Assembly (NCBI GenBank): GCA_017647145.1
Contig: JAGCLD010000004.1
Coordinates: forward strand, 36,045-100,044
Reading direction: 5' to 3'
From: Paludibacteraceae bacterium
Lineage (GTDB): Bacteria > Bacteroidota > Bacteroidia > Bacteroidales > Paludibacteraceae
DNA length: 64,000 bases
Of this stretch, positions 56,206 through 64,000 are shown piece after piece. The notes beneath the pieces are model-generated. The model worked only from the letters and a program-made list of their open reading frames with translations. It did not search any database and was not told the DNA's origin. Within the stretch, counting starts at the first letter, position 1, and every line of letters begins with the position of its first letter. The position numbers and the translations under genes are program-made.

Positions 56206-56286
56206 ACTTATCGTAATTTATCGTAACACAACGCCCCAAACGTAACAAAACCTAACAATGCGCTTCCCGAATGCTGTATATTTGCA
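56206..56286 (+). repeat. Promoter-bearing dispersed module, copy B
   Basis: Aligns with 16250-16330: TATCGT and CGTAAC blocks, then ATGCTGTATATTTGCA. Downstream CTATCTTTGACA (about 56350-56361) resembles a boxA site. A short hairpin with ATCA/TGAT arms lies between the box and the boxA-like site. Confidence 0.65.
56277..56284 (+). promoter_or_regulatory. -7 box TATATTTG of module copy B
   Basis: An exact TAnnTTTG match, identical in copy A; the start would be near 56288. Confidence 0.5.
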
Positions 56287-56365
56287 CTTGCAATTAGCTT
56301 GATGAGATAACAATCATTATCACGTTATCACATCAACTTAAAAGCAAGCTATCTTTGACATAAAT

Positions 56366-56470
56366 ATGGATTGTGCATTACAATTATTGTTGCTGATTGT
56401 AACACACTTGATGGATTGCTATGGGGTATATTGGCAAGAATCAGTCCTTTTGAGGCGATCCGACACTTAA
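56366..56470 (+). CDS. Possible 34-aa small protein after module copy B
   Basis: An open frame from ATG reads MDCALQLLLLIVTHLMDCYG and ends RRSDT. It starts 5 bases after the boxA-like site and about 78 nt after the predicted transcription start. The N-terminal half is hydrophobic enough for a membrane microprotein. No equivalent frame follows copy A, which argues against a conserved gene. Confidence 0.25.
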   Translation: MDCALQLLLLIVTHLMDCYGVYWQESVLLRRSDT

Positions 56471-56495
56471 TTAGGTGGGGAGTTAGAAACGAATT

Positions 56496-56511
56496 CTATC
56501 GCACACCAATA
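56496..56511 (+). repeat. Dispersed 16-bp motif
   Basis: CTATCGCACACCAATA, preceded by AGTTAGAAA as in the 47.4-kb copy. Confidence 0.5.
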
Positions 56512-56563
56512 ATAAAAAAGGAGAAGTGAATCTCACACACCCTTCATAGCAACACAAAAAAAA

Positions 56564-56589
56564 GAGGAGATGCTGACATGCATCTCCTC
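56564..56589 (-). terminator. ppiD-like gene terminator
   Basis: A perfect ten-base stem (GAGGAGATGC and GCATCTCCTC) with a six-base loop; the A-run to its left gives a strong U-tract on the minus strand. Confidence 0.9.
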
Positions 56590-56614
56590 CCTAAATAAGT
56601 TATCTGAGTATAGA

Positions 56615-58708
56615 TTAATAGAAGTTAGCTCTGTTATCTTCTATCTCTGCTCCGTCTTGCAACATTTGAATAGTCATGTAAGAAAGTGAATAAGCACGAC
56701 GCATATTAAGTTGCATAATTTCTGATGTTTCATCATAGTTAGTTGCACTTGCATTCACACTATCAGCTTTCACAACAAACACACCTGCATTACCCTTCAA
56801 TGGTTGTGAACTTGCTCCCGCTTCTAACTGAGAAGTAGCACCAATAACATAAGGTTCTACACCTACACTGCCAAAACGGAAAGCGGCCATGTTAATATTT
56901 TCGGCTTGTTGAACTTCTGCTTGCAATGCTTGTGCTGCTTCTTCCAAAGATTTACCTTCAAGTGAAGCAATGATTTGTGCTGCTTTTTTATCGTTCTTCA
57001 ATTCCATTTGCAAGTCAAATGCCACTTCATCCACTGATTTATATTTGGTGTCATTTATTTTCACCAAAGTAGCCACAACAAAATTGTCTTCACATTCAAA
57101 CACATCTGACACTTTACCTTCTTTGGTTTCAAATGCCCAACGCACGATTGGACGTGATTGCGCCAAAGTTCCTACTGTTTCTGTGTTTTCAAGCAAAGCA
57201 AATCCGGATTGAACGCTCAAACCTTTTTCTTTTGCTGCTGATTGGAATTTCTCTGCATTATCATTCTCAACAACAAATTGTTTTGCTTCATTATAAATTG
57301 CACTTTGTGTGCGACTGCTTGGTACTACGGTTCTTTCCAAAATAGCCAATTTCACTTTTGGAGTCAATGCACTTCTTTCTAATACTTGGAAAATTTGAAC
57401 TCCTTGAGCATCTTTCACAGTGAACACTGCATTTACAGCTTCTGTGAAAGCTTGTTTTGACATATTTTCTGGCAATGAGTTTTGTTGCAACCATCCCAAA
57501 TCACCGCCCATTTGAGCTGTTTGAGCCACTGAATAAGTTGCAGCAAGACTTGCAAAGTCTGCTCCTGCTTTAATCGCACCAACAATGCTATCTACACGTG
57601 CTTGATCATCACCAAGCATATAGATGTGACGCAAATTTACTGAGTCTGGCAATTGAACTCCTGTTTCCATGATGCGAGCCATGTAATATTTTGACTGGTC
57701 AAACATCACAGGAGTAACGTCATTTTCTTTACTGGTAAATGCAAATTCTTTCAATGCTGCAGGAACTGTATTTTCTGAGTAATACTGTCCATCATACATT
57801 ACGTCTGAGTTAGAGTTAACCACGCCTACAATATCAGTGGTTGTTGCAAACTCTTCTTGAAGATTTTCAATCCATGCTTTCACTTCATTAAAGTCGTCTT
57901 CTGAAGGAAGGATTGGATATGTCACATACAAGATATTGCGATTGTGCTCTTGTTTGAATTGTTCTTTTCTTTGATTGTAGAGAGCTTTCACCTCTGCATC
58001 TGTTGCTTGGAATGCTGAGTCTGACAATGCATAGTAAGGTTGCATTACATAAGACACTTGTGCAACTTTGCTTCTTCCTGCAAAATTGTCTTGAGCCTCC
58101 ATGGCATTAGCGGTTAAAGAATTTGCCAAAAGCGCAACATACTTTTCTTGGAGAATACTTGTACGTACTGCATTTTCCCAGAAAAGCCAATATTGTTTGA
58201 GTTGCATGATTTGTTCTGAATTAGCCATCTCCTCATCGTCTGAATTGATTGCTGCCAAGAAGTTCATCAAGATGGCCGGACTGAATTGTCCGTTTTCATC
58301 AAAGAACACTCTTCTTTGTTGAATGATAGGATGGATATTTGCTCCCATCAATCGTTCTGCCAACTCTTCTTTGGTTACTACGATACCAAGACGTTTTGCT
58401 TCGGCTTCTAACAATTTTTCGTTTACAAGTGTTTCCCAAACAGAATTACGAATTTGTGAACTCAACTCTTCGGTCAAAGTTTGTGTTCCTGTTTCAATTT
58501 TGTAAACTTCTGTCATTTGGTCAACAGCTGCTGTGTAATCCAAAATGTGTATGGTTTCTCCATTAACCTTACCTATATTCTCTCTTGACTTATTGAAATA
58601 GGTAGCACCGGAGTTAAGAAAGTCACCAATGATGAAAGCAAACATTGCAACTCCCACCACGACTAAAAGCAAAACGCTTTGATTTCTAATTTTTTGTAAA
58701 ATAGCCAT
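56615..58708 (-). CDS. PpiD/SurA-type peptidyl-prolyl isomerase
   Basis: 697 aa. One N-terminal membrane anchor (residues 12-32), then a SurA_N-like helical domain (about 35-200), a PPIC-type parvulin domain (DSVNLRHIYMLGDDQARVDS, then AQMGGDLGWLQQNSLPENM, about 345-460) and a C-terminal helical domain. It is a periplasmic foldase tethered to the inner membrane, assisting outer-membrane protein folding. In this organism it complements the Skp and BamA genes at 48-51 kb (inference). It is monocistronic with a promoter box and a terminator. Confidence 0.9.
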   Translation of the reverse strand: MAILQKIRNQSVLLLVVVGVAMFAFIIGDFLNSGATYFNKSRENIGKVNGETIHILDYTAAVDQMTEVYKIETGTQTLTEELSSQIRNSVWETLVNEKLLEAEAKRLGIVVTKEELAERLMGANIHPIIQQRRVFFDENGQFSPAILMNFLAAINSDDEEMANSEQIMQLKQYWLFWENAVRTSILQEKYVALLANSLTANAMEAQDNFAGRSKVAQVSYVMQPYYALSDSAFQATDAEVKALYNQRKEQFKQEHNRNILYVTYPILPSEDDFNEVKAWIENLQEEFATTTDIVGVVNSNSDVMYDGQYYSENTVPAALKEFAFTSKENDVTPVMFDQSKYYMARIMETGVQLPDSVNLRHIYMLGDDQARVDSIVGAIKAGADFASLAATYSVAQTAQMGGDLGWLQQNSLPENMSKQAFTEAVNAVFTVKDAQGVQIFQVLERSALTPKVKLAILERTVVPSSRTQSAIYNEAKQFVVENDNAEKFQSAAKEKGLSVQSGFALLENTETVGTLAQSRPIVRWAFETKEGKVSDVFECEDNFVVATLVKINDTKYKSVDEVAFDLQMELKNDKKAAQIIASLEGKSLEEAAQALQAEVQQAENINMAAFRFGSVGVEPYVIGATSQLEAGASSQPLKGNAGVFVVKADSVNASATNYDETSEIMQLNMRRAYSLSYMTIQMLQDGAEIEDNRANFY

Positions 58709-58755
58709 TTTTCCTTATATTTAATTTCTAAATTTTATTAAAAGATTTGAGCGCA

Positions 58756-58763
58756 CGAAGATA
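58756..58763 (-). promoter_or_regulatory. -7-like box TATCTTCG of the PpiD-like gene
   Basis: One mismatch to TAnnTTTG; a TTTG -33 element lies about 20 bases upstream (58783-58786). Leader about 44 nt. Confidence 0.4.
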
Positions 58764-58789
58764 CGGACTTTTGTTTTAGTTTCAAAACA

Positions 58790-60040
58790 TTAGCAGAATA
58801 ATTTTACTAAATCTATGCGATTATCCGCCATTTTGACACATTTGAAAGTAAATTTTCTCACTCGAATTACTTCATTCACCTTTGGGAAGTGTCCACAATG
58901 CTCAAGAATAAGACCTGCAATGGTTTCATATTGATCTGATTCGGGCAAATCTAATCCGAATTGTTCATTAACTTTTTCCACTTCCAGCCTACCTGATAGA
59001 ACATATTCATTGTCATTAATCTTCTTGGCAACATATTCACGCAAGTCATGCTCGTCCTTGATATCCCCAAATATCTCTTCCATGATGTCTTCCAGAGTAA
59101 CAATGCCGGCGGTTCCACCAAACTCATCCACAACAACGGCAATGCTCTTTTTCTCTTGCATAAACATTTTCATCAAGCGCTGGGCAGCCATGTTTTCCGG
59201 CACTATAGGCACTTGATTAATGTGCTTCTTCCACTCTTCTTTATGATTAAACATCTCGGAAGAATGAATGTAACCGATGATATGGTCAATATCTTTGGTG
59301 TAAATCAATATCTTCGATAATCCGGTCTCTATGAAGCGTGTACGCAATTCTTCCACAGCGGTTGTGTCGGGCAATGCCACAATTTCTGTACGAGGAATAC
59401 AGCAGTCACGGAGTTTTATCTTGGAAAAATCTAACGCATTCTGAAATATCTTCACCTCTGCTTCTACATCCTCTATGGTTTCTTGTGAATCATAACTTTC
59501 TTGTAAAAGATACATAAGGTCGCTTCGAGAAAAAGTTATATCATCCACCTTGTCATCTAACTTCACACCAAATAAGCGCAAACTTCCCACCGAAATCCAT
59601 GTCGCAAATATAGTTACTGGATAAAGCAAAACATAAATGACAAATAAGAAGGGAGCAAAGATATTCAGCCATAGGTTAGGATTCAGCCTGAAGATAGTCT
59701 TGGGGAAAAACTCTCCAATAAAGAGCACAATCACTGTGGCTACTATGGATTGCAATAAAGAGATGAGCAAATCTTCTTGAACAAATAGACGGAAAGAAGG
59801 CTCCAACCATTCTGCCATCAACATACTAAACACCACCAAACAAACATTATTACCCACCAGCATGGTAGTAATGTACTGTTGCGGACGTTTATAGAAAAAT
59901 CTCATCACCCTTGCAGTGATAGACTTCTCCTTGCTCTCTAACTCAAAACGCAATTTATTAGAAGACACAAAGGCAATCTCCATCCCCGAAAAGAATGCAG
60001 AAAAGCACAATGAGAGTATCAGAAGTATGTAACTATACAT
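58790..60040 (-). CDS. CNNM/CorC-type membrane protein with CBS domains
   Basis: 416 aa. An N-terminal DUF21/CNNM membrane domain (about 1-190, four hydrophobic segments), a CBS pair (about 200-330; VDEFGGTAGIVTLEDIMEEI is the typical sequence) and a C-terminal CorC_HlyC domain (about 340-416). Members are linked to magnesium or divalent-cation export; in Flavobacteria one related gene is gldE, so a gliding-related role is a less supported option. It is the last gene of a four-gene transcript. Confidence 0.85.
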   Translation of the reverse strand: MYSYILLILSLCFSAFFSGMEIAFVSSNKLRFELESKEKSITARVMRFFYKRPQQYITTMLVGNNVCLVVFSMLMAEWLEPSFRLFVQEDLLISLLQSIVATVIVLFIGEFFPKTIFRLNPNLWLNIFAPFLFVIYVLLYPVTIFATWISVGSLRLFGVKLDDKVDDITFSRSDLMYLLQESYDSQETIEDVEAEVKIFQNALDFSKIKLRDCCIPRTEIVALPDTTAVEELRTRFIETGLSKILIYTKDIDHIIGYIHSSEMFNHKEEWKKHINQVPIVPENMAAQRLMKMFMQEKKSIAVVVDEFGGTAGIVTLEDIMEEIFGDIKDEHDLREYVAKKINDNEYVLSGRLEVEKVNEQFGLDLPESDQYETIAGLILEHCGHFPKVNEVIRVRKFTFKCVKMADNRIDLVKLFC

Positions 60041-60068
60041 TTCTATTATTCAAATATATTCCTCTTAC

Positions 60069-60824
60069 CTACACAGTCCTGTTATAGACATAAGTGTTTG
60101 CCTGACGCGCAGGAGTGAGGAGAACGTCATTAATCATGACATGCGCCGGGCGAGTTACCATAAATTCCACAACGTCGGCTATATCCTCCGCATTCAGTGG
60201 TGTAAGCCCCTTATACACTGCTTTGGCTTTTTCTTCATCGCCTTTGAAGCGAACAATTGAAAACTCCGTCTCTGCTGCTCCCGGAGAAATAGAGCCCACT
60301 CGAATACCATAAGGCAATAAGTCCATGCGCATCGCTTTTGTTATCGCTGTTACTGCATGCTTGGAGGCACAATATACATTGCCATTCGGATACACTTCCA
60401 CACCGGCAATAGATGAAAGGTTGATAATCATACCTGTATTTCTTTTTTTCATAACGGGTATCACCTGTTGCGACATATACAACAAACCTTTTACATTGGT
60501 GTCTATCATTCGATCGAAATCATCCAAGTCTGCTTCGCCTATGGGCTCTGAACATGCCGCCAAACCTGCATTGTTAAACAACACATCTACTTGTTTCCAT
60601 TCGTTAGATAGACTATTCCAAGCATTCTCACACTCTTTTCTACTTCGAATATCAAAACACAGAGTTCTCACTTGAGTGTGATAGTTGGTTTTTATTTCTT
60701 CTTCTAATTGCAACAGACGTTCATTGCGGCGTCCTGTGATGATTACGTCATATCCTAATTTTGCCAAGCGAATGGCACCTGCTCTACCAAATCCGGAAGT
60801 CGCTCCGGTAATGAGTGCTATCAT
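60069..60824 (-). CDS. Short-chain dehydrogenase/reductase (YdfG-like)
   Basis: 251 aa. The nucleotide motif TGATSGFG (6-13), GRRNER (NADP preference from the basic pair), NNAG, and the catalytic Ser with YxxxK (Tyr151, Lys155) are present. The best match in memory is the YdfG group of 3-hydroxy acid dehydrogenases. The substrate is not certain. It lies between ribBA (26 bp) and the CNNM gene (28 bp). Confidence 0.88.
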   Translation of the reverse strand: MIALITGATSGFGRAGAIRLAKLGYDVIITGRRNERLLQLEEEIKTNYHTQVRTLCFDIRSRKECENAWNSLSNEWKQVDVLFNNAGLAACSEPIGEADLDDFDRMIDTNVKGLLYMSQQVIPVMKKRNTGMIINLSSIAGVEVYPNGNVYCASKHAVTAITKAMRMDLLPYGIRVGSISPGAAETEFSIVRFKGDEEKAKAVYKGLTPLNAEDIADVVEFMVTRPAHVMINDVLLTPARQANTYVYNRTV

Positions 60825-60850
60825 AATATTTTGTGTTTTAATTGATTGTT

Positions 60851-62050
60851 TTATAAATGCAATGTATGACCCATTCTCTTTTGTTTGGTTTCAAGATATC
60901 GTTTGTTGAATTCATTGGGGCTCACCTCTATGGGCACTATTTCGGCAATCTCCAGTCCATATCCTTCTAATCCTACGCGCTTAATCGGATTGTTAGTCAT
61001 GAGTCTCATCTTATTAACCTTCAACTCACGAAGAATGCTGGCACCCACTCCATAGTCGCGTTCATCGGCCTGAAAACCAAGATGCAAATTAGCATCCACT
61101 GTATCCATGCCTCCTTCTTGAAGTTTATATGCTGCCATTTTTGCCATCAAGCCAATACCTCTGCCTTCTTGATTCAGATACACCAAAGCTCCTTTTCCTT
61201 GCTTCTCTATCATGCGCAATGCTGAGTGTAATTGTTCGCCACAATCACAACGCTTGCTGCCTAATATATCGCCTGTAATACATGAAGAGTGTACACGCAC
61301 CAATATAGGTTCTTCGGGTCCCCATTCTCCTTTAACCAACGCAAAGTGCTCTAATCCGTTTGATTTCTGACGGAATGGTATAAGGCGGAAATGTCCATAC
61401 TCTGTTGGAAGATCGGCTTCTTCGCCTTTTTCCACAATGGATTCTTCTTTCAAACGATATGCGATTAAGTCCTTAATCGTAATTATCTTAAGTCCAAATT
61501 GTTCTGCTTTCTCCATCAATTGTGGCATACGAGCCATCGTACCGTCTTCATTCATGATTTCTATCAATGCGGCAGCTGGCTGCAACCCTGCAAGTCGTGC
61601 CAAATCCACAGCGGCTTCTGTATGACCTGCTCGTCTCAACACACCTTTATCTTGGGCATAAAGGGGATTAATATGACCCGGCTTTCCAAAGGTTTGTGCT
61701 GTAGAGTTTGGATCTGCCAAAGCCATAATTGTTGCAGCTCTGTCGTGTGTAGAAACACCGGTAGAACATCCTTCGATCTTATCCACAGTGACGGTAAACG
61801 GCGTCCCTAATATGGAGGTATTATCCGACACCTGTCTTTCCAATCCTAATTCCTTACAACGACTGATGGTAATAGGCGTACAAAGAACGCCTCGTCCTTC
61901 TTTTAGCATAAAATTCACCTTCTCTGGCGTAATCTTTTCTGCTGCTACTATGAAGTCACCTTCATTTTCACGGTCTTCATCATCGACTACAATTAAGAAC
62001 TTACCTTCACGGAAATCTTCAATAGCCTCTTCAATTGTGTTTAATTTCAT
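60851..62050 (-). CDS. ribBA: Bifunctional DHBP synthase / GTP cyclohydrolase II
   Basis: 399 aa. The N-terminal RibB domain (about 1-200) has [19 protein letters not shown] and [10 protein letters not shown], and makes 3,4-dihydroxy-2-butanone 4-phosphate. The C-terminal RibA domain has the zinc cysteines in [17 protein letters not shown] and [17 protein letters not shown], and opens GTP. Both halves supply riboflavin synthesis. The start overlaps the end of the preceding permease gene by 20 bases. Confidence 0.97.
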   Translation of the reverse strand: MKLNTIEEAIEDFREGKFLIVVDDEDRENEGDFIVAAEKITPEKVNFMLKEGRGVLCTPITISRCKELGLERQVSDNTSILGTPFTVTVDKIEGCSTGVSTHDRAATIMALADPNSTAQTFGKPGHINPLYAQDKGVLRRAGHTEAAVDLARLAGLQPAAALIEIMNEDGTMARMPQLMEKAEQFGLKIITIKDLIAYRLKEESIVEKGEEADLPTEYGHFRLIPFRQKSNGLEHFALVKGEWGPEEPILVRVHSSCITGDILGSKRCDCGEQLHSALRMIEKQGKGALVYLNQEGRGIGLMAKMAAYKLQEGGMDTVDANLHLGFQADERDYGVGASILRELKVNKMRLMTNNPIKRVGLEGYGLEIAEIVPIEVSPNEFNKRYLETKQKRMGHTLHL

Positions 62051-63503
62051 GGGAGTGTTTTTGTTTAAATATTTGTTTTATTCTATTATTGCTAAGTAGT
62101 TTCATCCAAGCTTCTGGATTAAACAAGGCCGAATCGGTTGCTGCCTTATAAGTAAGAAAAACTCCTATAGGCAACAAAACTGCCGAACTCAACCACATGC
62201 CTTCCAAGGCTGTCCAAAGACCTTCTCGGGCCATCTTATATCCGGTATTGTCTATCATGTAATAAACAATAAACATAATCACCGAGATAACCACCGGTGC
62301 ACCCAAACCTCCTTTTCTTACAATAGCGCCCAACGGTGCTCCAATAAAAAAGAAAATTAAGCATGCAAACGAAAGCGTAAACTTACGATGCCACTCTATC
62401 TCATGCCTGTGAATATACATGATATGATCATTGAGCATCAATTTATTATACTTAATTTTATCTAATTTACGTTTCACCTCCTCACTGGCCTTCTGGAGGG
62501 CTCTATACCTATTCACACCCGAAAAACCCGCATAAGCTCTCAATGGATTATGATCCGCTTTCTCTACATCCGAAATAGGCTCCATCACCATACCCGAGGT
62601 TCTTTCTCTGCAAAAATAATTGTGTGCCACATACTCCGTCCCTTGCTCTTCCGCCCTTCTTAATTTCAACTCTGTCACCGAGTCTATGGATTGTTGCAAC
62701 TCCACAATATCTTTACTCACATGCTGATCTTTCAAGAGGTTCTCATCATATCGATTGAATTCCGAATCAAACTCAATCAGCAGTTTTTTCGTCTCAAATG
62801 TTTCGCGCCTATAGGGGATATTGGCTGGACTGATACCGGCCTCACGCTTAAGATTCTCAAAACTTTCACCCTTGTAGAGTTGCAGAACCATATGCTTCTT
62901 ATCCTCTGTAAAAAACACCCTGCCCGAATCTGCCAACATCACAGTAGCATTATCAAATCCTTCTGAAAAATCATATATCATCATATTCTTCAGAAGTTTT
63001 TGCTTATTATCTTTTTCTCTCACATACAACTGATAGCCGTTAATCCCATCATAAAACTCACCCACAGGGATGTCAAACTCTGGAGACTTCTGCCGCAACG
63101 AGAAAATCAGCGTCCACAACTTTGTCTGCCCCACCGGCAACACATAATTCGAAAAAAAGAACGCACCCACACACACAAATGATATGGCAATGGCCAACGG
63201 ACGCATAATACGAAACAAAGGAACTCCTGCTGCCTTCATCGCCGTAAGCTCAAAGTACTCACCCAAATTACCAAACGTCATTAGCGAAGCAAGAAGAATT
63301 GCCAATGGAAGACTAAGAGGAACCACGGATATACATGCATAAAGAAAAAACTCAGCCAACACACTCATTTCTACCCCCTTGCCTACCAAGTCGTTGATAT
63401 GCATCCACAAAAACTGCATCAAGAGAATAAACATACATATCACGAACGTAAAAATAAAGAGTCCGAGAAACGATTTCAGTATGTAAATATCCAGTTTCTT
63501 CAT
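62031..63503 (-). CDS. LptF/LptG-family permease
   Basis: 490 aa from the ATG at 63503 ([12 protein letters not shown]); the open frame to 63578 covers the promoter and is rejected. YjgP/YjgQ family: three N-terminal membrane segments (about 10-120), a beta-jellyroll periplasmic domain, and three C-terminal membrane segments with [20 protein letters not shown]. These proteins extract LPS from the inner membrane in the LptBFG transporter. Which of the two paralogs this is cannot be told. It heads the transcript with ribBA, SDR and CNNM. Confidence 0.9.
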   Translation of the reverse strand: MKKLDIYILKSFLGLFIFTFVICMFILLMQFLWMHINDLVGKGVEMSVLAEFFLYACISVVPLSLPLAILLASLMTFGNLGEYFELTAMKAAGVPLFRIMRPLAIAISFVCVGAFFFSNYVLPVGQTKLWTLIFSLRQKSPEFDIPVGEFYDGINGYQLYVREKDNKQKLLKNMMIYDFSEGFDNATVMLADSGRVFFTEDKKHMVLQLYKGESFENLKREAGISPANIPYRRETFETKKLLIEFDSEFNRYDENLLKDQHVSKDIVELQQSIDSVTELKLRRAEEQGTEYVAHNYFCRERTSGMVMEPISDVEKADHNPLRAYAGFSGVNRYRALQKASEEVKRKLDKIKYNKLMLNDHIMYIHRHEIEWHRKFTLSFACLIFFFIGAPLGAIVRKGGLGAPVVISVIMFIVYYMIDNTGYKMAREGLWTALEGMWLSSAVLLPIGVFLTYKAATDSALFNPEAWMKLLSNNRIKQIFKQKHSHEIKHN

Positions 63504-63535
63504 TCCATTTTGTCGCCCACACGCGATATACGGAG

Positions 63536-63543
63536 CAAAGATA
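63536..63543 (-). promoter_or_regulatory. -7 box TATCTTTG of the Lpt permease operon
   Basis: The minus strand reads TATCTTTG; leader about 29 nt to the ATG at 63503. Sequence from 63544 to 63760 is otherwise non-coding, C-rich on the plus strand. Confidence 0.6.
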
Positions 63544-63760
63544 CACATTTTTCGGTTTATAGCGGATATGATTCTCACACATTAACTTCCATATTTCACA
63601 CATTTCACACTTTTACACTCCTCCTACGCTGCCCTAGAATCCCCCACCCTCATACAAAACTAACTAAAAAGCCCCATCCCCATTTAAGGGGTACGAGGCA
63701 ATTTATTGCCGGAGGGGGTAACCCTTGCACAGCCCATAGCGAGGATCTTATGAAAGTAAT

Positions 63761-64000
63761 GCCATGTCCGCCTGTTTTATTTACTTGTTCTCGGCATCAG
63801 CGTGCAGTTTCCTTACTACACACTACAGGCGAAGCCGTCCTACAGTGAGTGTAACGAACGTACTACAGCATAGCGTACTACAGCGAAGCGTTCACCAAAC
63901 TACCCCCTCCCTTCCCCCTGCAAGCAAAACAACCTTCCTCAAAAAAAGCCCTAACTTTGTAAATTTTTTCCTACCGAACACGTAGGATACACGTAGGATA
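63761..64000 (+). repeat. 240-bp dispersed repeat, copy 2 (cut by window end)
   Basis: Near-identical to 9549-9790, including the CTACAG subunits and the CGTAGGATACA phased units at the end. It runs off the window, so its right end is not seen. Confidence 0.85.
63952..63959 (+). promoter_or_regulatory. -7 box TAACTTTG inside dispersed repeat copy 2
   Basis: Identical to the box at 9742-9749 in copy 1. Any transcript would leave the window. Confidence 0.4.

Noticed and set aside
63504..63578. Longer N-terminus of the Lpt permease
   Set aside because: The added residues are encoded by the promoter region, and the Met at 63503 begins the family's usual [12 protein letters not shown] start.
63399..63848. 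149-codon plus-strand frame
   Set aside because: It runs antisense to the Lpt permease and into the 240-bp repeat, and its amino acid composition is not protein-like.
1..64000. tRNA, rRNA, tmRNA and RNase P RNA searched by eye
   Set aside because: No T-loop GTTCGANTCC-type sequence in a cloverleaf context, no RNase P or tmRNA core motifs were seen. A covariance search would be decisive.

Overview
This window comes from a member of the Bacteroidota, most likely order Bacteroidales. The evidence is: porU and porV of the type IX secretion system (T9SS) at the left edge; several proteins with T9SS sorting tails; two SusC/SusD outer-membrane import loci; single-chain glycyl-tRNA synthetase; a DUF6089-uppS-bamA-ompH-ompH cluster; and repeated use of the Bacteroidota promoter box TAnnTTTG instead of an E. 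coli -10. Gene starts mostly lack a Shine-Dalgarno sequence. The family or genus cannot be fixed from the sequence alone.

Layout. 1-5.7 kb (+): 3' part of porU, porV, ispF, a YifB/ComM ATPase and aroK. 5.7-8.9 kb (-): a Sel1-repeat protein and a WG-repeat protein. 9.0-9.95 kb: non-coding DNA with a rod-shaped RNA resembling 6S RNA, then a 240-bp dispersed repeat whose second copy ends the window. 10.2-13.3 kb: a small lipoprotein (-), then ddl, a polyprenyl diphosphate synthase and a conserved unknown gene (+). 13.5-16 kb: a small cassette of an AraC regulator and two HXXEE membrane proteins, flanked by a short direct repeat. 16.4-17.5 kb (-): half-size chrA and mscL. 17.7-22.3 kb (-): two tandem PL9-type pectate lyases. 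22.7-29 kb (-): glyS-clpX-SUI1-RecB-like helicase/nuclease, partly joined by TAATG stop/start overlaps. 29.2-38.5 kb (-): SusC, SusD, a HExxH metallohydrolase lipoprotein, a DUF4302 lipoprotein and a T9SS cargo protein. 38.8-39.4 kb: an HD phosphohydrolase. 39.8-46.8 kb (-): a second SusC/SusD locus with a small lipoprotein and a secreted protein. 47.5-52.7 kb (-): outer-membrane biogenesis (DUF6089, UppS, BamA, two OmpH/Skp). 53.0-56 kb: class II aldolase (+), a DUF6973 lipoprotein (-) and a PepSY-like lipoprotein (+). 56.6-63.5 kb (-): PpiD-like foldase, then LptF/G permease-RibBA-SDR-CNNM/CorC.

Much of the window builds or uses the cell envelope. Bam, Skp, PpiD and Lpt proteins assemble the outer membrane; PorU and PorV process and anchor T9SS cargo; the PL9 lyases and SusCD systems degrade and import polymers or peptides. 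Core metabolism (isoprenoid, shikimate, riboflavin, peptidoglycan precursor, glycolysis) is interspersed.

The most unusual material is intergenic. There are at least six tracts of tandem repeats phased at exactly 11 bp; two copies of a promoter plus boxA-like module that drives no obvious gene; a 240-bp repeat carrying its own promoter; a short motif near YTATCRGACACCAATA that recurs four times; and the 6S-like RNA. No CRISPR array, tRNA, rRNA or transposase gene was seen.
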